The translations under genes and the position numbers were made by a program. Below the pieces are notes generated by a model, which was not told the DNA's origin, searched no databases, and saw nothing but the letters and a program-made list of their open reading frames with translations. A stretch of 28,478 nt of DNA from JAEUMD01 sp937950105 (lineage in GTDB: Bacteria; Pseudomonadota; Alphaproteobacteria; Rhizobiales; Hyphomicrobiaceae). Where the stretch lies: the NCBI GenBank assembly GCA_036821845.1, contig DAISIT010000038.1, positions 1 through 28,478 of the forward strand, read 5' to 3'. Positions 22,948 through 28,478 of the stretch are shown here, piece after piece. Each line of letters begins with the position of its first letter. The first letter of the stretch is position 1.

Positions 22948-23573
22948 AGCGATTGCGCATACTGCTGGTGGACGATCACGCGGTGGTGCGCGAAGGCGTG
23001 CGGCGGCTGCTGTTCGATGCCGGTGGCATCGATGTCGACGAAGCGGCGAGCGGCCAGCAGGCCCTCGATCTGGTCGGTCGGGAGCGCTACGACATCGTCA
23101 TCCTCGATCTCAATCTCGAAGGTCTCGGCGGATTCGAGCTGCTGAGCCGCCTGCTCAAGGACGCCGCCCGCCAGCGCATCATCGTCTTCAGCATGCACGG
23201 CGAACCGCTCTATGCGGCGCGGGCGATGCGGCTCGGTGCCAAGGGATATGTCAGCAAGAGCGCCGCCGCCGACGAACTCGTCGCCGCCGTCCGGCGCGTC
23301 GCCGACGGCGGTACCTATGTCGAGCGGGAACTCGCCAACCAGCTCGCCAGCGGCGTCATCGCGCGCGGTGGTGATCCGCTGCAGCAGCTCACCACGCGCG
23401 AGATCGAAATCCTGCGCCTGCTCGGCGACGGCCGCAGCATGTCGGACATCGCTGCGGCACTCCGGGTTTCCTACAAGACGGTCGCCAATACCTGCAGCAT
23501 CATGAAGAGCAAGCTCGGCCTCGAGCGCACCGCCGACCTGATCCGCATGTCGCTGGAGCTGTTGCGGCGCTGA
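22944..23573 (+). CDS. NarL/FixJ-type response regulator
   Basis: 209 residues with an N-terminal receiver domain (acidic pair Asp10 and Asp11, phosphoacceptor Asp55 in VILDLNLEG, switch Ser in IVFSMHG, Lys in GYVSKSA). The LuxR-type helix-turn-helix is at about 147-205 (LTTREIEILRLLGDGRSMSDIAAALRVSYKTVANTCSIMKSKLG). AGGAG precedes the overlapping ATG. It is presumably phosphorylated by the adjacent kinase. Targets are unknown; the nearest candidates are the stress-related genes upstream. The gene is followed directly by palindromic repeats that may act as its 3' end. Confidence 0.93.
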   Translation: MKRLRILLVDDHAVVREGVRRLLFDAGGIDVDEAASGQQALDLVGRERYDIVILDLNLEGLGGFELLSRLLKDAARQRIIVFSMHGEPLYAARAMRLGAKGYVSKSAAADELVAAVRRVADGGTYVERELANQLASGVIARGGDPLQQLTTREIEILRLLGDGRSMSDIAAALRVSYKTVANTCSIMKSKLGLERTADLIRMSLELLRR

Positions 23574-23575
23574 AC

Positions 23576-23938
23576 GCGCCCCGATCGTTCGCGCTCCTGT
23601 CAGCGCGAACGTGAATCGGCGGCGCCAAACAGAGCGCGCGCTGTGTAGCGCTGCCGATTGACGCCCTCGCAATGGCTCGGGCGATCGGAGCGCGCGCCCC
23701 GATCGTTCGCGCTCCTGCCAGCGCGAACGTGAATCGGCGGCGCCAAAGACGACAGCGCGCGCCCCGATCGTTCGCGCTCCTGCCAGCGCGAACGTCAATC
23801 GGCGTGCCAAAGACGACAGCGCGCGCCCCGATCGTTCGCGCTCCTGCCAGCGCGAACGTGAATCGGCGGCGCCAATGGCGACAGCGCGCGCCCCGATCGT
23901 TCGCGCTCCTGCCAGCGCGAACGTGAACCGGCGGCGCC
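23576..23938. repeat. Five-copy palindromic repeat array (51-bp units, 64-65-bp period)
   Basis: Units lie at 23576-23626, 23694-23744, 23759-23808 (one base shorter), 23823-23873 and 23888-23938. Each carries the perfect 9-bp hairpin GTTCGCGCT/AGCGCGAAC around CCTGYC. Outer pairs CGAT/ATCG and GCGCC/GGCGC make nearly the whole unit fold. Units 2-5 are joined by 14-bp linkers that are almost the same (AAAGACGACAGCGC), so the array grew by tandem duplication; unit 1 is separated by 67 bp of unrelated sequence. This fills the whole gap between the response regulator and rnr and looks like a REP-type extragenic palindrome family. Confidence 0.88.
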
Positions 23939-24012
23939 ACCAAAAACCGCCGTGCTCGACAACGCCCGCACCGGGCAGCTATCGTGTGGCTCCTTCGGCC
24001 GCAACGGACCCA

Positions 24013-26322
24013 ATGACCCGCCCTCCGAAACCGGCCCAGCGCCGCCCCGCCAAATCCGCCCGATCCGCCCACCCCGCCGACGACGGGCTGCCGTCGCGTG
24101 AGCAGATCCTCGAATTCATCGAGCGCTCGCAGACCAAGGTGGGCAAGCGCGAGATCGCCCGCGCCTTCTCCATCAAGGGCAGCGACAAGATCGGCCTGAA
24201 GCGCCTGCTCGCCGAAATGGCCGGCGAGGGCCTGCTCACCGACAACAGGAAGGCGATCCGCAAGGTCGGCCACGTTCCGGCCGTCGCCGTGCTCGAGGTG
24301 AGGGGCCGCGATGCCGATGGCGACCTGGTCGCCAAGCCGGAAGTGTGGGACGACGCAGAGGGCGAGCGCCCCTCGGTGTTGCTGCTGGCGAGCCGCGATC
24401 CCCACACCGAGGAGCTGGCCGCCATCGGCATCGGCGATCGCGTCATGGCCCGCATCACCGCGCTCGACGAGGCGGATGTCGACGGCTTTCGTTTCGAGGC
24501 GCAGGCGATCCGCAAGCTGCCGCGTGACCAGCGCCGCCTGCTCGGCATCTTCCGCGCTCATCCCCGTGGCGGCGGCACCATCGAACCGATCGACCGCAAG
24601 GCGCTGCGCTCGTGGTCGATCCAGAAATCGGATCAGGGCGAGGCCGCGGATGGCGATCTTGTCCGCTTCGAACTCGCCAAGAAGGGCCGCTTCGTCACGC
24701 CGCAGGCGCGCGTGGTCGAGGTGATCGGCAATCCGGAGGACCAGCGCCAGATCTCGCTCATCGCCGTGCACGCGCACGGCCTGCCGGACGATTTTCCCGA
24801 GAGCGTGCTGCTCGAATCGCAATCGCTGCCGGCACCCAGGCTGCAAGGCCGCGAGGACATCCGCCACCTGCCGCTGCTCACCATCGATCCGAGCGACGCA
24901 CGCGATCACGACGACGCCGTCTACGCCGAACCCGATACCCAGCCGGGGAATGAGGGCGGCTTCGTCGTCTACGTGGCGATCGCCGACGTATCGCATTACG
25001 TGCGGCCGGGGAGCCGTCTCGACCGCGAGGCGCGGCTCAGGGGTAACTCGGTCTACTTCCCCGACCGTGTCGTGCCGATGCTGCCGGAGAAGATCTCGAA
25101 CGATCTCTGCTCACTGCGTGAGTTGGAAGACCGGCCCTGCCTGGTCGCGCGCATGGTGTTCGACAAGCGCGGCGAGAAGCAGTCGCAGCGCTTCTTCCGC
25201 GGCATGATGCGCTCGGCGGCGAAGCTCTCGTATCAGGAGGCGCAGGCGGCCTTCGACGGCGCGCCCGGCGACAAGGCTGCGCCGCTGATGGAACCGGCGC
25301 TGAAGCCGCTCTGGGCAGCGTATCAGGCGCTCGCCGCGGCGCGCGACCGGCGCGGACCACTCGATCTCGATCTCCCCGAAAAGAAGATCAAACTCGGCAA
25401 GGACGGCCGCGTCGAAAAGGTGGTGATCCCCGAGCGGCTCGCCGCGCATCGCCTGATCGAGGAAATGATGATCCAGGCCAACGTGGCGGCGGCCGAAGCC
25501 CTCGAAGCGCGCAAGACGCCGGTCGTCTACCGCGTGCATGCGGCGCCATCGAAGGAAAAGCTCAAGTCGCTGCGCGAGTTCCTCGAAACGCTCGACCTGA
25601 AGCTGCCGGGTGACACGTCGCTGAAGCCGTCCGACTTCAACAAGGTTCTGGCACGGGCCAGGGACCTGCCCGTCCCCGAACTGGTCAACGAGGTCGTGCT
25701 GCGTAGTCAGGCGCAGGCGGAATACGCGATCGAGAACTACGGCCACTTCGGCTTGCATCTGAGACGCTACGCGCACTTTACCTCACCGATCCGCCGCTAT
25801 GCCGACCTCCTCGTGCATCGAGCGCTGGTGAAGGCTCTCGGTTTCGGCGATGGAGGGCTCGCCGACGACGAGGTGCCGCGTCTCGCCGAGACGGCGAAGC
25901 TGATCTCGGAAGCCGAGCGGCGCGCCATGGCGGCCGAGCGCGAGACCATCGAGCGACTGATCGCGGCACATCTCGCCGATCGCGTCGGCGCGACCTTTGC
26001 CGGCCGCATCTCGGGCGTCACGCGCTCGGGCCTGTTCGTGAAGCTCGACGATACCGGGGCCGACGGGTTCGTGCCGGTGTCGAGCCTCGGCGCCGAGTTC
26101 TTCCATCACGTCGAGGAAGCGCACGCCCTGGTCGGCTCGCGTTCGGGCGCCGGCTACCGGCTCGGCATGAAGGTCGAGGTGCGCCTCGTCGAGGCCATTC
26201 CCGCCGCCGGTGCGCTGCGTTTCGAAATGTTGTCCGACGCCGAGAAGGGCACGCTCTCCCCGGTCAAGGGCGGCAAGCGCATGAACCAGCGCCGCATCAA
26301 GCCGAGCCGCTTCCGCCGCTAA
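24013..26322 (+). CDS. rnr: Ribonuclease R
   Basis: 769-residue 3'-5' exoribonuclease of the RNB family that degrades structured RNA. The N-terminal winged-helix region (about 25-85, EQILEFIERSQTKVGKREIARAF) is followed by cold-shock-like OB domains. The RNB catalytic domain carries its acidic cluster at about 291-301 (IDPSDARDHDD), then YVAIADVSHYVRPGS, NSVYFPDRVVPMLPE, and HFGLHLRRYAHFTSPIRRYADL. An S1 domain (about 655-745) and a basic Lys/Arg tail finish it. The ATG at 24013 is preferred because the open frame upstream is encoded by the palindromic repeats; no strong Shine-Dalgarno is seen. First gene of the conserved rnr-DUF983-NUDIX-rpmG run. Confidence 0.96.
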   Translation: MTRPPKPAQRRPAKSARSAHPADDGLPSREQILEFIERSQTKVGKREIARAFSIKGSDKIGLKRLLAEMAGEGLLTDNRKAIRKVGHVPAVAVLEVRGRDADGDLVAKPEVWDDAEGERPSVLLLASRDPHTEELAAIGIGDRVMARITALDEADVDGFRFEAQAIRKLPRDQRRLLGIFRAHPRGGGTIEPIDRKALRSWSIQKSDQGEAADGDLVRFELAKKGRFVTPQARVVEVIGNPEDQRQISLIAVHAHGLPDDFPESVLLESQSLPAPRLQGREDIRHLPLLTIDPSDARDHDDAVYAEPDTQPGNEGGFVVYVAIADVSHYVRPGSRLDREARLRGNSVYFPDRVVPMLPEKISNDLCSLRELEDRPCLVARMVFDKRGEKQSQRFFRGMMRSAAKLSYQEAQAAFDGAPGDKAAPLMEPALKPLWAAYQALAAARDRRGPLDLDLPEKKIKLGKDGRVEKVVIPERLAAHRLIEEMMIQANVAAAEALEARKTPVVYRVHAAPSKEKLKSLREFLETLDLKLPGDTSLKPSDFNKVLARARDLPVPELVNEVVLRSQAQAEYAIENYGHFGLHLRRYAHFTSPIRRYADLLVHRALVKALGFGDGGLADDEVPRLAETAKLISEAERRAMAAERETIERLIAAHLADRVGATFAGRISGVTRSGLFVKLDDTGADGFVPVSSLGAEFFHHVEEAHALVGSRSGAGYRLGMKVEVRLVEAIPAAGALRFEMLSDAEKGTLSPVKGGKRMNQRRIKPSRFRR

Positions 26323-26417
26323 GCGTGCTCTGACCGGCGACCGGGCGCGCGACGGCGTGCGTCCCGCGTCCTTTTCGACTCTTGACCTTTGTCAGCCGAA
26401 GCGCGACCTGTTGGCCC

Positions 26418-26879
26418 ATGATCGAACAGCAGACATCCGGGCACCAGCCCACCGCCCCCGCCCGCGACGCCGTCACGGCGATCCGCCGCGGCTTCGCGCA
26501 GCATTGCCCGGCCTGCGGCAAGGGTGATCTCTATCGCGCGTTCCTCAAGGTGAACGACACCTGCCCGAGCTGCGGAGAGGCGCTGCATCACCAGCGCGCC
26601 GACGACGCGCCGCCCTATTTCACCATGCTCATCACCGGCCACGTCATCGTCGGTGCTCTGATGACGGTGGAAACCAGCTACGCGCCGCCGATCTGGGTGC
26701 ATGCTCTGCTCTGGGGGCCGGCGGTGGTTCTCATGAGCCTCTGGCTGCTGCCGCGCATCAAGGGCGCGCTGATCGGCTTCCAGTGGGCCAACCTCATGCA
26801 CGGCTTCGGCGGCAAGGCCGACGAGATCGAGATGGCGCCGGAGGCGCGTCTCGCCCAGCAGCAGGCCTCCCGGGGCTGA
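26418..26879 (+). CDS. DUF983 membrane protein with zinc-ribbon motif
   Basis: 153-residue protein of the DUF983 family, function unknown. The N-terminal half has two CxxC pairs, CPACGKG and CPSCGE, typical of a zinc ribbon, then an ADDAPPYFTMLITGHVIVG segment that starts the first of two membrane helices (about 68-90 and 98-118). The ATG is weakly supported by its upstream bases; an in-frame TTG at 26382 is possible but unnecessary. It stands between rnr and the NUDIX gene, the usual order in Hyphomicrobiales, and the next start is 3 bp after its stop. Confidence 0.9.
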   Translation: MIEQQTSGHQPTAPARDAVTAIRRGFAQHCPACGKGDLYRAFLKVNDTCPSCGEALHHQRADDAPPYFTMLITGHVIVGALMTVETSYAPPIWVHALLWGPAVVLMSLWLLPRIKGALIGFQWANLMHGFGGKADEIEMAPEARLAQQQASRG

Positions 26880-26882
26880 GCC

Positions 26883-27623
26883 ATGGCCGGCATGGCCGAG
26901 AAGTCCGCACCCGTCAGTGGCGAGGCCAAGGTTTCGGGCGTCCGCCTTCGCCCGCGCGATGCCGCGACCCTCGTGCTGGTCGACCGCAACGGGGCGGAGC
27001 CGCGTGTGCTGATGGGCCGCCGCCGAGCCAGCCAGATTTTCCTGCCGAACAAGTTCGTGTTTCCGGGCGGCCGGGTCGACCGCGCCGATCGCACCGCCGC
27101 AAGCCATGACGAGCTGCCGGCAGGCGTCGTGCGCCGGCTCCTGCATGACATGAAGGGCCGGCCGAGCGAGGCTCGCGCCCGCGCCCTGGCGCTCGCCGCC
27201 ATTCGCGAGACTTTCGAGGAGGTCGGGCTGGTGATCGGCTGCCGCCCCGCCGCCAGCTCCGCCGGCTCGCCGCCGCGTCATCCGACGTGGCGCCGGTTCG
27301 CCGAGACCGGGTTCGTGCCGGCGCTGTCGCAGCTGACGCTGCTGGCTCGCGCCATCACGCCGCCGTCGCGGCCGCGCCGCTACGACACCCGATTCTTCAT
27401 GGCCGATGCCGGCTGCGTCACGTCCGACCTGCGCTTCGGGGACGACGAACTCGGCGACATCGGCTGGTTCACACTCGACGAGATGCGGGCGCTCGATCTT
27501 CCGAACATCACCCGCGCCATTGTCGAAGATCTGGCCCGCCACCTCGCCGCGCCGGACAAGGATCAACCCCTGCCCTACTACAGTTTCCGCAACGGGTCGT
27601 TCCGCCGCGACCTGATCGACTGA
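26883..27623 (+). CDS. NUDIX hydrolase
   Basis: 246-residue NUDIX-fold hydrolase, probably acting on a nucleoside diphosphate derivative or CoA-like compound. The C-terminal half of the Nudix box is intact (AAIRETFEEVGLVIG), giving the metal-binding REx2EE. The N-terminal half is atypical, with Arg and Pro where the consensus has Glu and Gly, as in some NUDT7/NUDT19-like members. FLPNKFVFPGGRVDRADR is the conserved strand before it. The start is 3 bp after the DUF983 stop, so the genes are coupled; a second in-frame ATG at 26892 is possible. Substrate unknown. Confidence 0.88.
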   Translation: MAGMAEKSAPVSGEAKVSGVRLRPRDAATLVLVDRNGAEPRVLMGRRRASQIFLPNKFVFPGGRVDRADRTAASHDELPAGVVRRLLHDMKGRPSEARARALALAAIRETFEEVGLVIGCRPAASSAGSPPRHPTWRRFAETGFVPALSQLTLLARAITPPSRPRRYDTRFFMADAGCVTSDLRFGDDELGDIGWFTLDEMRALDLPNITRAIVEDLARHLAAPDKDQPLPYYSFRNGSFRRDLID

Positions 27624-27630
27624 CGCATCC

Positions 27631-27658
27631 TTGACAGCGCGCGCTTGCCGAGTATGTT
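27631..27658 (+). promoter_or_regulatory. Housekeeping promoter of rpmG
   Basis: TTGACA (27631-27636) is a perfect -35, followed after 16 bp by TATGTT (27653-27658). Transcription would begin near 27665, leaving a leader of about 100 nt before rpmG. It lies just after the NUDIX stop, so rpmG can be expressed independently. Confidence 0.65.
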
Positions 27659-27763
27659 GCGCCTTCCGAATTCAACCCGTACCCCGGCAGCGAGCCATCG
27701 AAGCGGCGCTTGAAGCGCTCCATCGAACACGAGCATCGCAGCCCAAGCGCATCGAAGGCGATC

Positions 27764-27931
27764 ATGGCAAAGCCCGTCGTTCAGAAGATCAAGCTGCTGT
27801 CGACCGCCGGCACCGGCTTCTTCTACGTGACCAAGAAGAACCCGCGCAACACCACCGAGAAGCTGACGTTCAAGAAGTACGATCCCGTCGTGCGCAAGCA
27901 CGTCGAGTTCAAGGAAACCAAGATCAAGTGA
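27764..27931 (+). CDS. rpmG: 50S ribosomal protein L33
   Basis: 55-residue ribosomal protein of the large subunit. The sequence MAKPVVQKIKLLSTAGTGFF with TKKNPRNTTEKLTFKKYDP and a basic end is the standard proteobacterial L33. It lacks the CxxC zinc motifs, so it is the zinc-independent form. AAGG lies about 6 nt before the ATG. Conserved position after the NUDIX gene. Confidence 0.97.
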   Translation: MAKPVVQKIKLLSTAGTGFFYVTKKNPRNTTEKLTFKKYDPVVRKHVEFKETKIK

Positions 27932-28033
27932 TTTCATGACGGACGGGTGCCTGCCGCAGCCACCCCGATCCTGTCGCATGCAGGCTTTCATATTCAGCCG
28001 GCGCGCAGGTCAGCCGACGACAATTCAAGCCCG

Positions 28034-28060
28034 TCCCGGTTCGACGAACCGGGGCGCTCT
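28034..28060 (+). terminator. Possible rpmG terminator
   Basis: Arms CCCGGTT (28035-28041) and AACCGGG (28047-28053), loop CGACG, followed by GCGCTCTT. About 100 bases after the rpmG stop; the tail is only moderately T-rich. Confidence 0.4.
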
Positions 28061-28102
28061 TGCGAATTTATGAAGCTGTCTCTGGCTGATTGCAGCGAGG
28101 GT

Positions 28103-28202
28103 GGCCAGGAACCGTAACATGTCTCGGCAGCGGGGTATGTTCCGAGTTGGTCACGGCTCCTGGCACTCCCCGAATAGAAAGCCAAAGAGGGCGTTGGCTT
28201 TC
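28103..28202 (+). ncRNA. Candidate structured RNA ending in a terminator-like hairpin
   Basis: GCCAGGA-A-CCGT (28104-28115) pairs with ACGG-C-TCCTGGC (28153-28164), leaving one mismatch. Inside, AACAT/ATGTT (28116-28120 with 28137-28141) and CTCGG/CCGAG (28123-28127 with 28142-28146) can form but cross each other, as alternatives or a pseudoknot. A 9-bp hairpin GAAAGCCAA/TTGGCTTTC (28177-28185 with 28194-28202) follows and could end a transcript on either strand. No family is recognised, no promoter is clear, and the strand is uncertain. Confidence 0.3.
28177..28202. terminator. Terminator-like hairpin, possibly bidirectional
   Basis: Perfect 9-bp stem GAAAGCCAA/TTGGCTTTC with an 8-nt loop; T-rich 3' arms on both strands. 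Confidence 0.4.
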
Positions 28203-28478
28203 CTCGGGTCCTCGCGATCGGATCGGTTGCGGCGCGTAGAGGAGGCTCTCTCGCCGCTGTTTCACCGATCGCTCATTCCCGCCCCATCGAGAGATGCGGC
28301 GAACCCGACCTGGCGGGAATTAGGTGGATCGTAGCCTTGGACCACGACAGAATTCGGTCCCGAAAGCGGCGATCAAAAGTCAAGTCTCAGGTCTCGGGCA
28401 ACTTAGAAGATGCCCCTTTCGAGCGCAAGTTCCTGTTGTGTTGTGTGCGACTTTCCACGCCGCTTTCGACCGTGAAGT
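28203..28478. other. Non-coding right end, nothing recognised
   Basis: No open frame with a ribosome-binding site or family resemblance, no tRNA fold and no repeat could be supported in these last 276 bases. Codon use and GC content are less biased than in the genes to the left. Confidence 0.4.

Noticed and set aside
23576..23938. CRISPR array
   Set aside because: The linkers between units are nearly identical and only 14 bp long, the units are long hairpins, and no cas genes are near. It is a palindromic repeat array.
23500..24996. Long minus-strand open frame across the repeat array and the 5' part of rnr
   Set aside because: Its sequence comes from palindromic repeats and the complement of rnr; there is no family resemblance and high GC gives long shadow frames.
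28020..28062. tRNA fragment or attachment site (GGTTCGA resembles a T-arm)
   Set aside because: The hairpin stands alone; no acceptor, D or anticodon arm can be built around it.

Overview
The window is about 28.5 kb of GC-rich chromosome from an alphaproteobacterium, most probably of the Hyphomicrobiales (Rhizobiales). The evidence is the citrate synthase, serS-surE, nlpD-like/DUF815 and rnr-DUF983-NUDIX-rpmG neighbourhoods, the GGAAC-N16/17-CGTT stress promoters, a CtrA-type TTAA-N7-TTAA box, and a 'GTCATGGCCGG' intergenic palindrome of a kind common in Bradyrhizobium-like genomes. The genus cannot be fixed from the sequence alone.

Layout. (1) 1-6400 is housekeeping: the 3' half of gltA and a DUF815 ATPase on the + strand, then a minus-strand block with an NlpD/DipM-like LysM + degenerate LytM lipoprotein, surE, a four-helix-bundle (S23-like) gene, and serS. 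The four-helix gene sits between two arrays of 7-bp telomere-like repeats (GGGATTA type) in opposite orientations. The arrays run to the serS stop codon on one side and the surE start codon on the other. (2) 6400-11560 is accessory: an orphan HigA-type antitoxin and a 1352-residue autotransporter with three EF-hand-like repeats ahead of its passenger. (3) 11476-21503 looks like a general-stress island. Four matches to the EcfG (sigma-EcfG/PhyR) promoter, GGAAC-N16/17-CGTT, lie upstream of ku-ligD (split into PE-POL and LIG proteins), a secreted PRC-barrel protein, a two-gene operon of small proteins, and, divergently, a three-gene cassette. That cassette has a class II glutamine amidotransferase, an AsnO/NAGGN-type amidotransferase and a YbdK-type carboxylate-amine ligase. 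A matrixin-like secreted protease lies between ligD and the PRC gene. (4) 21589-23573 is a NarX/NarL-type two-component pair. (5) 23576-23938 holds five copies of a 51-bp palindromic repeat, mostly at 65-bp spacing. (6) 24013-27931 is the conserved rnr-DUF983-NUDIX-rpmG run, followed by about 550 bp of non-coding DNA with terminator-like and other folded elements.

How the genes work together. Ku plus the split LigD would form a complete non-homologous end-joining machine, probably induced in stress. The GATase/AsnO/YbdK cassette lacks the Ngg synthetase expected beside AsnO and may make a different amidated gamma-glutamyl or dipeptide-like solute, also under stress control. The best candidates for something undescribed are the four-helix-bundle/heptamer-array element in the serS-surE operon and the EcfG-controlled amidotransferase/ligase cassette.
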